In this document: positions 15,360-23,029 of the stretch, in pieces
Position numbering within the stretch: the first letter of the stretch is position 1
Layout of the letters: each line of letters starts with the position of its first letter
Source: Salinisphaera sp. Q1T1-3
GTDB taxonomy: Bacteria; Pseudomonadota; Gammaproteobacteria; Nevskiales; Salinisphaeraceae
Length of the DNA stretch: 64,000 nucleotides
Assembly: GCF_003602005.1 (NCBI RefSeq)
Contig: NZ_QZWD01000005.1
Coordinates: 1-64,000 of the forward strand
Direction: 5' to 3'
Made by a program: the position numbers and the translations under genes
The notes under the pieces: model-generated
What the model saw: the letters and a program-made list of their open reading frames with translations, nothing else
What the model was told of the DNA's origin: nothing
The model's database searches: none

Positions 15360-16109
15360 TCACGAACTCGGACGCCCGTTGATGGCCCAGTCGGCCAATC
15401 GCGCCGGCGCAACCAAGCGCAGGTGTTTGCCTCGTCCTTCGATGATGTCGGTTTGGCGTAGTGCCGCGATAGCGCGTGAAATGGTTTCCGTGGTCAACCC
15501 CAGATAGTTGGCGATATCCGCGCGGGGCATGGCGAGTATCAAGTCGCTTGCCACCTGGCCATTTCGTCCGAGCCGGCAGGCGAGGCTGAATAGAAAGATG
15601 GCCACACGGGCGCTTGCATCGCGTTGATTGACGACCATCAACAGTTGCTCATGTTCGGCCAGATTCTTGCTCAGCACGCTGGCCAACGCGTCGTACAGCC
15701 CGGGCAGCCTTGCCATGGTTTCGTTGAAACGGTGCAGGGCAAACACGCGCACCGTGCTGGGTTCGATGCTCGTGGCCATGCAGAGGTGTTCGCGATTATG
15801 AAAGGCATCCAGGCCGACCAGTTCGCCGGGGAAATGGAAGCCGGTGATCTGATGTCGGCCCTGGGCGTCGACCAGTGTCGTCTTGAGCAACCCCTCGGTC
15901 ACGATGTAAAGCCCATGTAGGCCATGCCCCTGTCGGAACAGGGTTTGACCACGCGCCAGCTTGATCTCGCGCATGGGCAGGGCGGCCAGCTGTGTGAGTA
16001 CGTTGTCGTCCAGCGTATGCGGGGAACACAGCTGTTGAACACTGGCATTCTGGCCGTACACCAGAAGCTCACTGAGCTGCAGTGGCGGCCCTTGGGTATC
16101 GAACGACAC
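15360..16109 (-). CDS. FNR-like regulator lacking most iron-sulfur ligands
   Basis: 249 residues, GTG start, with an FNR-type cyclic-nucleotide-fold domain (KLARGQTLFRQGHGLHGLYIV..., QITGFHFPGELVGLDAF) and a Crp-type helix-turn-helix. The recognition helix TTETISRAIAAL keeps the Glu, Ser and Arg that read TTGAT half sites in E. coli FNR. Aligned without gaps to E. coli FNR, C29 is kept (C28 in QLCSPHTL), but C20 and C23 become Gly and Ala, and C122 becomes Arg. A classical oxygen-sensing 4Fe-4S cluster therefore cannot form. It lies 6 bp after the stop of the universal stress protein gene and is likely co-transcribed with it from the promoter with the FNR box at 17068. Confidence 0.92.
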   Translation of the reverse strand: MSFDTQGPPLQLSELLVYGQNASVQQLCSPHTLDDNVLTQLAALPMREIKLARGQTLFRQGHGLHGLYIVTEGLLKTTLVDAQGRHQITGFHFPGELVGLDAFHNREHLCMATSIEPSTVRVFALHRFNETMARLPGLYDALASVLSKNLAEHEQLLMVVNQRDASARVAIFLFSLACRLGRNGQVASDLILAMPRADIANYLGLTTETISRAIAALRQTDIIEGRGKHLRLVAPARLADWAINGRPSS

Positions 16110-16115
16110 GTTGGG

Positions 16116-16988
16116 TCACGACGCGATCAATGTAGGAACAGTCATATGGCGCATCAGCTCATAGGTGACGCCGCCGAAGACCAGCTCGCGCAAGCGGGAA
16201 TGTCCGTAAGCGCCCATTACCAGCAGGTCGGCGCCACTGTCGGCGATCTTTGACAACAATACTTCGGCGACACTCAGCCCGCGACCGTCGAGCTGCGTTA
16301 CCGATACGCGGATGCCGTGCCGGGCGGCGAACAAGGCGATGTCCGCGCCGGGTTCGTCGCCATAGATACGGTGCGTACGGGCCTCGCCCTCGTCGACGAT
16401 CAGTATTTCGACCAGGGCCGCACGTTTCAAAAAAGGCAAGGCCGCGGTGATCGCGTGCGTGGCCTCACGCGTGGCATTCCAGGCCAGCACGATATGTTGG
16501 CCGAGCGTATCGGGGCATCTGCCGTAGGGCAGTATCAGAACCGGGCGGGCTGAGGCGGTCGCGATCACAGCGGGCGTGTCGGCGCTGATTTGGCTGTCGC
16601 GTTCCTGTGGATCGTGCTGGCCGAGTATGACGAGATCGGCATAGCGGGCATGTAGCGCGGCGATATCCGCAACGCTGCCGTCGGCCATCTCGCCTGCATG
16701 GTAGCGCCATTCGAAGTTCTGGAACTCGACCCGATGGGCCTGTTCGACGAACGCTGTTTTCAGGCGATCGGCGTGTTGGGCCGCTTCGAGTTTCTCGTGT
16801 TCGATAGCCTCTGCACTGGGCGCGACCGGATAAGTGCCGGCGGCAACGTAGGCCTGATAGCTCGGAACGTGGACACGCAGCGCCGTGAGATGTGCATTGG
16901 CGTCGCTGGCGATGCGAAGCGCCGTATCGGCAACGTCCGCCTGGTGGGAACTGTCTTGCGTGAGTAACAGAAGCGTGGCGTAGTCCAA
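16116..16988 (-). CDS. Tandem universal stress protein (two UspA domains)
   Basis: 290 residues made of two UspA folds (about 1-150 and 155-290). The second domain keeps the ATP-binding pattern G-x2-G-x9-G (VMGAYGHSRLRELVFGGVTY); the first is degenerate (VILGQHDPQERDSQ). The start is a TTG at 16988, with GGAG eight bases upstream. UspA proteins of this type accumulate under oxygen limitation and other stress in the Proteobacteria. It is the first gene of a two-gene unit with the FNR-like regulator, which begins 6 bp after its stop, and an FNR-type site lies 80-93 bp before its start. Confidence 0.93.
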   Translation of the reverse strand: MDYATLLLLTQDSSHQADVADTALRIASDANAHLTALRVHVPSYQAYVAAGTYPVAPSAEAIEHEKLEAAQHADRLKTAFVEQAHRVEFQNFEWRYHAGEMADGSVADIAALHARYADLVILGQHDPQERDSQISADTPAVIATASARPVLILPYGRCPDTLGQHIVLAWNATREATHAITAALPFLKRAALVEILIVDEGEARTHRIYGDEPGADIALFAARHGIRVSVTQLDGRGLSVAEVLLSKIADSGADLLVMGAYGHSRLRELVFGGVTYELMRHMTVPTLIAS

Positions 16989-17067
16989 CGTCGATCTCCG
17001 TCAGCCGGGTGGAATCCGGTTAAAGCCGGTCAAGTCCGTAGTGTCATACGCTTTCCTGCCAGTTTAT

Positions 17068-17081
17068 TTGATCCATCTCAA
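17068..17081 (-). promoter_or_regulatory. FNR/ANR-type operator before the stress protein operon
   Basis: TTGATCCATCTCAA matches the consensus TTGAT-N4-ATCAA at nine of ten positions. On the minus strand it lies 26 bases before TATGAC, a possible -10 element, close to the spacing of an FNR-activated (class II) promoter. The downstream transcript would encode the universal stress protein and the FNR-like regulator. This suggests autoregulation or control by another FNR homologue. Confidence 0.6.
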
Positions 17082-18154
17082 TTCGGCTGCGATTACGGTG
17101 CTCGGGCGGTGGTGTCGCCACGGCCCGGAACGATCGGGCAAAGCCGCAGGCCCCGCGGCTTTTCCGGCGTGGTGCGCGTGCCTGCTATCGACTGGCAATT
17201 CCGGCGCGCGGTTCATGCACAGGCTTTTAGAGGCACCACGAATGCGGCCGATGTCGAATGGGGGCGACAAAAAGCGGGGCGTGATCTCCGGGGCGGTTCG
17301 CGGACACGGGCAGGCGCTGCGCTCGGGGCGTTTCATTGTCGATCCGCGATTGGGTCGAGAGAGTCGGCGCCCGGTCTGCGTTCGGATCGGGCCGTCAGGG
17401 CTTTCGTATTGACGGGACTCAGAGGCGCGACGAGCGGTTTCGATCTGCCGGCGTCAACCGTCGCGCCATGTCCTGTCGGTCGGGTGCTTATCCTTGCGGA
17501 TAATGCCGCCAGACCGCCGCGGCACGGTATCGCCGGGCCACCTGTGCCAGCGCGGACCACGCTGGCCCGCGTATACGCCGAATCACAGGCGCGCGACCGA
17601 CGTCGCGTGCTGCCCGGCGCCTCATAAGTTCGAGGTGGCCGGTGCGGTGTCGCCATGCGCCGATACCCGGGGCGAGGCCGCGCGAGGTCGATGAAGACGA
17701 ACCATCACTCGACCACGGCGGCGCCGGATCCGATCGCGGCTCCGGGTTCAGACCGATTGGCGCCACGACGTACCGGATCGTCCGTCCACGAGCCCGGTCG
17801 CATGAACTGTCGCGGGTGATGTCGCCGGGACATGTTCGAGCCTTCGATTGTGTGCGGGCGGCTCTTGCGAGGTGGCATGCCTGATGGCGTGTCGAAGTGC
17901 GCCCGGCCGCGGCATCGAGCCACAACCGCTGTCGTTGACGACGCAGTGGCAGATCAGTCCTCTGGGCGCTTCTGAGTCCCTGTGATGTGGCGCCAATTCT
18001 GGCAAGGCATTCGAGGCTGTCATACGAATGCCGACATCATCCGGCGAGTCTGACCTGAACCGCCAAGATCGACATTTCATCAACGCCGCCTCGGGTTGAT
18101 CTGAGCGCGGATCAACCGCGATGGGCTTATCAAGGCACACACAGCGGCTGCCAA
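17082..18154. other. Long gene-poor stretch
   Basis: Over 1 kb without a gene I can support. ORFs exist on both strands, but they have arginine-rich, low-complexity translations typical of unread GC-rich DNA and match no family known to me. A hairpin with arms AAAGCCGC and GCGGCTTT lies at 17140-17162. The stretch may be a decayed gene region; together with the elements at 18155-18400 it is an accessory junction. Confidence 0.55.
17140..17163. terminator. Terminator-like hairpin
   Basis: The arms AAAGCCGC (17140-17147) and GCGGCTTT (17155-17162) enclose a 7-base loop, with one more T at 17163. No gene on the plus strand ends nearby, so its role is unclear. Confidence 0.45.
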
Positions 18155-18246
18155 GGCATTGAAAACGAACGACGGGCAAGCGGCCTTTATCTTCGATAAC
18201 GTAGAAAACAGCTGACGAGGTCAGCTGTCTTGGTGCCGGGTTAATG
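18155..18246 (+). repeat. Degenerate partial copy of the M1 inverted-repeat element
   Basis: Aligns with the 3' half of the M1 element (compare 20547-20637): gcattgaaaa, the palindrome half AACAGCTGACG with its partner CAGCTGT, then ttggtgccgggttaat. About 80% of positions agree by eye. The left half is not recognisable. It ends 11 bp before the M2 element. Confidence 0.6.
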
Positions 18247-18257
18247 GATGGGGGCGC

Positions 18258-18400
18258 TGGAGCCTGTTGATGTTTCGTTCGAGCGCCTTTTCGTCGAGAG
18301 ACCGCAGTGTGTCCGGCAAGGCTCGCAACGCCGCCGGGCGCCCATCGTCAATTTCAGGGCGCACTTGGCGCGGACTCGCACGAAACATCAACAGGCTCCA
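18258..18400. mobile_element. M2 MITE-like element, copy a
   Basis: 143 bp with perfect 21-bp terminal inverted repeats (18258-18278 and 18380-18400; core CTGTTGATGTTTCGT). It is non-coding inside. A related element with the same ends lies at 54124-54393. The last codons and the stop of the glycosyltransferase gene (18354) fall inside it, which means the insertion replaced or extended the original C-terminus. No transposase for these ends was found in the window. Confidence 0.7.
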
Positions 18401-19262
18401 GGCCGTAATCCAGAAATATCCGCCGAGTGTCGGTCAGCGTATAGCCCTTGCGGCGATTGAGTTTGAATAACGGCAGGCTGGCCAGTTGTTCGGCGGTGGG
18501 CCGCGCCTGCGCTGACAAATGCCCATCCAGGAGTCGTTGCAAGACATGCGGGCCGCGCGCGCTGATCTTGGGCGTCTCGTCCCATTCACGTTGTCGCTCG
18601 GGATCGCGGGCTAGCAGCCAGTCGAATGTGTGATGTTGCCAGAAGTAGCTTCGAGCCGGTCGGCGAGACAACATGTAGGTCTCGCTCCAGGCCAACCAGG
18701 CCTGAAGCAACGGGGCATCGGTGTGGGCGGCGATGAACCAGTTCGCGACCGAACGTAGAGGCTGCGGTCGGGTGAAGGCGAAGAAGCCTCGCGGCGTTGT
18801 GACATCAATCCATTCGTCCAACGGGCGCTGACAGATCGTGGTCGCATCGGCCCAGACGCCGCCATAGCGAGCCAGCAGCCGCAGCCTGATGATATCCGCC
18901 TTGTGGCTTGGCGAAATATGCGATGGAAACCGGGGGAGCGCGATCGTGTTGACCAGGCTTTCTGCGTCCAGCACGCGTACCGTCCAGCTCGGGTTCCGTA
19001 CCCGCCAGCTTTCGATACAGGCGCGCACCAGGGCCGGTGCCTCGGTCTCGCCCTGCAGCCAGAGCATCCAGATGGTTCGCGCCGGCGGGTTCGGCGCTGG
19101 CGGTGCCTGCATCAAACGATCCCAGTCCGCGACGAAGGTATCCAGACCGAGTCGTTGTTGGCATGCCCGGTCCTGCCGGTCTCGGCGCACCACATAACGG
19201 CGAAATCGCTCGGTGGTTATCGCCTCGGCTATCGGCTTGAGGATTCGAGTCCGGGGATGCAT
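18354..19262 (-). CDS. Glycosyltransferase, capsular polysaccharide synthesis (Caps_synth) type
   Basis: 302 residues from the ATG at 19262; an in-frame TTG at 19277 is the alternative start. It contains TIWMLWLQGETEAPALVRAC, PSWTVRVLDAE and ADIIRLRLLARYGGVWADAT, the last carrying the acidic DxD-like nucleotide-sugar site of this family, and later WFIAAHTDAPLLQAWL. Such enzymes transfer sugars onto polysaccharide or lipid carriers at the inner face of the membrane. The final 15 residues (EPVDVSCESAPSAP) are encoded by the M2 element, so the native C-terminus is altered. No other polysaccharide genes lie next to it. Confidence 0.82.
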   Translation of the reverse strand: MHPRTRILKPIAEAITTERFRRYVVRRDRQDRACQQRLGLDTFVADWDRLMQAPPAPNPPARTIWMLWLQGETEAPALVRACIESWRVRNPSWTVRVLDAESLVNTIALPRFPSHISPSHKADIIRLRLLARYGGVWADATTICQRPLDEWIDVTTPRGFFAFTRPQPLRSVANWFIAAHTDAPLLQAWLAWSETYMLSRRPARSYFWQHHTFDWLLARDPERQREWDETPKISARGPHVLQRLLDGHLSAQARPTAEQLASLPLFKLNRRKGYTLTDTRRIFLDYGLEPVDVSCESAPSAP

Positions 19263-19502
19263 CGCTTCGTCAATCAATGGGACAAGTCACGATTGCTCAC
19301 AATACACGGCGCCGCAAGGCATCGGCCTCGGGGATCGATCATCCGGCCCGCCATACGATTGACGCCGCATGCCGTGCCCGACACGTTCATCTTTCTCATC
19401 GAGATGCCGCGGCGTGAATCGTCAGCCGGCGACGGCCGTCGATGCGCCGAAGTCGATGCGCATGGCTTTCGCACGGTGTGGCTTGTCGCTGCTGCATATG
19501 GA

Positions 19503-19530
19503 AAGGCCCGTCGACTTGTCGACGGGCCTT
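19503..19530 (-). terminator. Terminator of the PEP-CTERM gene
   Basis: AAGGCCCGTCGAC and GTCGACGGGCCTT form a 13-bp perfect stem with a 2-base loop, 38 bp beyond the PEP-CTERM stop. The minus-strand tail is short (TTTCC). The same stem type occurs at 13846-13877 after the relic copy. Confidence 0.7.
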
Positions 19531-19567
19531 GGGTCTTTTGCACGCTTGCGGCGTATGCTGCGGCGGC

Positions 19568-20269
19568 TTAAATCAGGCCGCGACGACGCGCGAGGGCGCC
19601 AAGGCCGAACAGGCCCAACGCGAAGAGTACCAGCGAGCTCGGCTCCGGTACGTCGGCCGACGGCGCGCTGGCGTTGCCATAGGCATGGTTGTCACTTTCG
19701 AAGGCCGTGTCATCGCTGTTGAAGACGATCGTGTTGAAATCCGGCAGGTCGAAAAGATTCACGTAGGCGCTGTCGTTCTGATCGGCCAACGAGATGTTCT
19801 GGCTGCTTGCCGCGTTGCGGATGTCGGTGCCGGTGACGCGGGCAACCGCCGTCGTGGCGCTCTGATAGCCGTTGTAGAAAGTGATCGAGTTCGCCGGGTC
19901 GATCGAGCCCCAGAGCAGGCCGAAATAATTGGCTGTGTCGGGGATATAGAAGTTGGCGCGGTTGTCCTCGCCCAGAGTGGTGGGGTTGGATAAATACGGC
20001 GTGCTGTTGCGTCCCGGGCTGAGTTCCGGCGCGCTGTATTCGTTGGCCAAGCTCCCCGTCCGGAAGGTGTAGCTGCCGAAGCATCCGCTATAACCGCCAC
20101 AAGTCGCTTGCTGTTTGAAGTCGAGGACGTTGGCGCCGGCGACGTTGGTCGTGGCGAGGCCGTTGGCATCGGCGCTGTGATCGAACGTGATCGTATAAGC
20201 GCTGGCGCTCGCGCTGATGCACATGGCGATGCCGATGAAAGCGGCATTCTGGAGGGAGCGATGAACCAT
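19568..20269 (-). CDS. PEP-CTERM sorting-domain protein
   Basis: 233 residues from the ATG at 20269, which gives a clean signal peptide (MVHRSLQNAAFIGIAMCISA, then SASAYT). The mature part is beta-rich and has two cysteines (TCGGYSGCFGS) and TLGEDNRANFYIPDTANYFGLLWGS. The C-terminus is a complete PEP-CTERM tripartite signal: VPEPSS, a hydrophobic helix LVLFALGLFGLGALA, and the basic tail RRRGLI. Proteins with this tail are cleaved and released or anchored by an exosortase, and are linked to exopolysaccharide production. No exosortase lies in this window. The longer reading from 20458 has no signal peptide and runs through an M1 element. Confidence 0.93.
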   Translation of the reverse strand: MVHRSLQNAAFIGIAMCISASASAYTITFDHSADANGLATTNVAGANVLDFKQQATCGGYSGCFGSYTFRTGSLANEYSAPELSPGRNSTPYLSNPTTLGEDNRANFYIPDTANYFGLLWGSIDPANSITFYNGYQSATTAVARVTGTDIRNAASSQNISLADQNDSAYVNLFDLPDFNTIVFNSDDTAFESDNHAYGNASAPSADVPEPSSLVLFALGLFGLGALARRRGLI

Positions 20270-20458
20270 ATGGATGCTCTGTGAGTTTCTGCACGAAACG
20301 AGTGGGTGGCCGGATGGCCAGCAGGTCGCTCGGCTTGGCAACGTTCGAGCCAGCTTTTTTTGTCTTTTTAAAACAAAAGCGTATGTCATATGGCTCATCG
20401 TGAGTGTCAGGTATTCCGACGCTTTTGCAACGGTTTTGATACGTGCCATGGCGCCCAT

Positions 20459-20639
20459 TATTAACCCGGCATGAAAATAGATGATTTTTCGGGTTGATAA
20501 CGCGCGTGTGCGACAGCACGCGCGCCACGGCCAACGGCCGTGAAGCCATTGAAAATAAAAAGACGGACAAGTGCCGGCGTTTCTTTCGATGGCGTTGAAA
20601 ACAGCTGACGTCGTCAGCTGTTCTGGTGCCGGATTAATA
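20459..20639. mobile_element. M1 MITE-like element, copy a
   Basis: 181 bp with terminal inverted repeats TATTAAYCCGGCA (left 20459-20471, right 20627-20639). Inside are several further hairpins: AACCCG/CGGGTT, GCGCGTG/CACGCGC, CACGGCC/GGCCGTG, GCCAT/ATGGC, and the perfect arms AACAGCTGACG and CGTCAGCTGTT at 20600-20622. Copy b at 33696-33880 differs at only a few positions. It carries no gene. It lies upstream of the PEP-CTERM gene, so it could affect that gene's promoter. Confidence 0.75.
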
Positions 20640-21174
20640 GTCCCCGTCTGTCAAAAAAAGCGACAGCGGACTTCGCCGAAGACAAACAGGGGCCGGCTTA
20701 TCGAATGAGCCGCGCGACGCGCTCGCGTTTTGTATCGGCCGGCGGCGTAGTCGGCGGCCACGCCAGCGCGCCCGAGGTTGCCGGTGCGCCACGGGCGGCG
20801 TCACCGGTTCGAGTGCTTTTGTAGGGCGTCCACGGCGGCGCGCCGGTTGCCACCGGGGCGGGGGCTGCTGGTCAGGCGCGATTGGCCGGTCTTCAAGGGG
20901 GCCCCGCGGTCACGATGATGGCGATCACGCCGTCGTCGTCGGCGCATAGTCTGATCGAGATGCCGAAGGCGGCGCGCGACTGGGCTGGACGGGCGCCGTA
21001 TAGCGCGGCGATAGTCGCGGAACGCGTATCGGGGGCGATTCCGCTCGGGGCATCGTGAACACCGACCGCAGCGAGATCGGGCGTTGCGGCATTCAGACGC
21101 GACAAGCACGGACAACGCACCGCCGCGCGAGGACTTGTTCACCCCGGTCGTGGCAGGACCGGTCGTTGGCATGT
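20640..21174. other. Gene-free stretch
   Basis: No supportable gene between the M1 element and the broken hydrolase. Near 20641-20690 CCCCGTCTGT faces ACAGGGG with a long gap, a weak inverted repeat. The rest is GC-rich with no recognisable similarity to known families. Confidence 0.5.
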
Positions 21175-21989
21175 CGGGCGACGTGGTTTGGCACCGGCCC
21201 GCAGGCACGGCTGTTGCTGGCATTGTCCGCGATTGCCGCCCGGAGTGAGATGGCCTCGTTGCAGGCTCGTCCAGCGCCGTATTTCAACACGGTTGCCGTT
21301 GACTGGCCGGGGGTCGGGCCTGTCGACAAGCCGCACGTGGCGTGGACACCGGCGGCGATGTCGGCATTTCTGGCGCATATCCTGGAAACGCGTGTATCGC
21401 GTCCGCATCCCATTGTCGCGGCCGGCCCCATGCGGCCGGCTATGTGTTGCGTCATTTCGCCGGCGCGCCGACAACGGCGCCGGCGCTGGCCCTGGTTGCG
21501 CCGACGTGACGCGGGCCGTTGCCGACCATGCTCGGCCGTCGCCCGGCCTGGCTCGGTGGGCTCTGTGCGGCGATGGATCATCGACTGATCGGCCCGGGGC
21601 TGTACGCGCTCAATCTGAATGATTGGATGATCCGGCGCATGGTAGCCGGGCACGTCTATAGCGACGCCGGCTGGCTGACGCCGTCCCGCATGGCCGATAA
21701 ACGCCAGGGGGGCGCTGCCGGAGCGCGGCATACGTCGGTGCGGTTCGCGACCGGCGCACTCGACCCGTTCGAGGATCGCGCCGATTTTCATGATGCAGCC
21801 GCCGGGCTGTCGCGCGAGCGGCGACAGCTGATCCGGGGTGGCGATACGCCGTGCAAGTCGCAGGCAGAAATGCAGCCGCTGGATATCGCGCCGGTGGTGT
21901 TGTCGCAGGGCAAACTCGGCGTGCCCGAGGAATTCGCCGCGTCGGTGGCGGCCACCATTCTGGATAGTGCGAAGGCCCAGGCGGCGTAG
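21175..21989 (+). pseudogene. Broken alpha/beta hydrolase-fold gene
   Basis: One frame reads WFGTGPQARLLLALSAIAAR, then YFNTVAVDWPGVGPVDKP and AMSAFLAHILETRV. After about 21425 the reading continues one frame over as HAAGYVLRHFAGAPTTAPAL and meets a TGA at 21507-21509 where a tryptophan would be expected (VAPT*RGPLP). It then runs on cleanly as TMLGRRPAWLGGLCAAMDHR, RFATGALDPFEDRADF and GVPEEFAASVAATILD to 21989. A frameshift plus a stop make it a pseudogene. The VDWPG and late G-x-LDPF segments fit an alpha/beta hydrolase. It had no evident partner in the window. Confidence 0.75.
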
Positions 21990-22130
21990 CGGCGCCGTAC
22001 CGGTGTTGCCTGTCGTCGGTATCACCGCGAGACGGTCAGAATACGTTGGCGCTCGGCGGCACGACGATTCCGCGGTTATATTCATGGCCCGAAGCGGGGG
22101 CGCAGTCCGGGCACTTTCAGGACCCTATCG

Positions 22131-22529
22131 ATGGCTTTTTCGACCGATATTCGATTCATCCGCCAGGCCGAGGCCGCACTGGGCGTTGTTTTCCCGGCGG
22201 CGTTGACGGCACGTCTTCGATGCGACAACGGTGGCGAGCTGGATGTTCTCGACGCGGACTGGCGCCTCCATCCGGTCTTTGATGATTCCGATGCCCGACG
22301 GGCCAAACGAACCGCCAGCCATATCGTGCAGGAGACCATGGCTGCCCGCGCCTGGCCCGGCTTTCCGGCGCAGGCGATCGCCATCGCGACCGACGGCGAT
22401 GGCAACCAGCTCGTGCTGTTGCCGGCTGCCGAGGGCACGGCGCTCTTGGCGGCGGTCCATGTCTGGTGGCATGAAGACGGCGAACTCGAGCGCGTCGCCG
22501 CGAGTTGTGCCGACCTTCAAGACCTGTGA
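22131..22529 (+). CDS. SMI1/KNR4 (SUKH) family protein
   Basis: 132 residues with the SMI1/KNR4 fold: FIRQAEAALGVVFPAALTAR, LRCDNGGELDVLDADWRLHP, VFDDSDARRAKRTASHIVQE, WPGFPAQAIAIATDGDGNQL and a final VHVWWHEDGELERVA. Bacterial members often act as immunity proteins against nuclease toxins, but many are free-standing. No toxin gene or secretion marker lies beside it; the left neighbour is a broken hydrolase and the right one an M1 element. The ATG at 22131 is the only sensible start, and the ribosome binding site is weak. Confidence 0.85.
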   Translation: MAFSTDIRFIRQAEAALGVVFPAALTARLRCDNGGELDVLDADWRLHPVFDDSDARRAKRTASHIVQETMAARAWPGFPAQAIAIATDGDGNQLVLLPAAEGTALLAAVHVWWHEDGELERVAASCADLQDL

Positions 22530-22540
22530 ACGCGGCATCG

Positions 22541-22709
22541 GGCCAGCTGACCTGCTCAGCGGTTTCCAACGCCATCGAAGAATAAAAGCCGGCACTTGTC
22601 CGTCTTTTTATTTTCAATGGCTTCACGGCCGTTGGCCGTGGCGCGCGTGCTGTCGCACACGCGCGTTATCAACCCGAAAAATCATCTATTTTTATGCCGG
22701 GTTGATAAC
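22541..22709. mobile_element. M1 MITE-like element, copy c (inverted, decayed left end)
   Basis: Reverse-oriented relative to copies a and b. The right end TGCCGGGTTGATAAC (22695-22709) and the internal hairpins are well kept; the left end, including the AACAGCTGACG palindrome and the terminal repeat, has drifted (ccagctgacctgctcagcgg). It begins about 12 bp after the SMI1/KNR4 gene stop. This copy is older or less constrained than a and b. Confidence 0.7.
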
Positions 22710-22730
22710 ACGTCCCACGTGCGCCGCGCC

Positions 22731-22825
22731 GGCGGCCATTTTTTTGCAAGACAAGGCATCGGGCGCGTACGGCCGTCATTCTGGCGTCGCGAACGATAAC
22801 GCCGGATTGCTAAAAAATGACCGCC
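22731..22825. repeat. 95-bp element with 19-bp inverted ends
   Basis: GGCGGCCATTTTTTTGCAA (22731-22749) and TTGCTAAAAAATGACCGCC (22807-22825) are inverted copies with two mismatches around 57 bp of non-coding DNA. It may be a very small MITE or a long hairpin. It is next to, but distinct from, the M1 element. The remaining bases to the ilvD stop (22826-23029) hold nothing recognisable. Confidence 0.5.
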
Positions 22826-23029
22826 GTCCCGTCGGGTTGTGCCCAAAAACCGGCCATGCAACGTTGAACCACCATACGGCAGGACCAAATATCTAGGACC
22901 CGCGGCGCGACCGGCAGACGTGGGCCATGATCGAGCGCACGGATTACCCCATCATATGCATTGCCGCGCGATCCGGCGTCAGTCTGGCCCCGGCTGGCGG
23001 ATGCCCGTTAAGTTCGTCATGGGATATGT

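Noticed and set aside
20088-20570. Repeated short ORF beginning MSVFLFSMASRPLAVARV in three places
   Set aside because: The three occurrences (also 22596 and 33809) are the same strand of the M1 element; the frame is not kept beyond the element and has no ribosome binding site, so it follows from DNA repetition, not from a gene.
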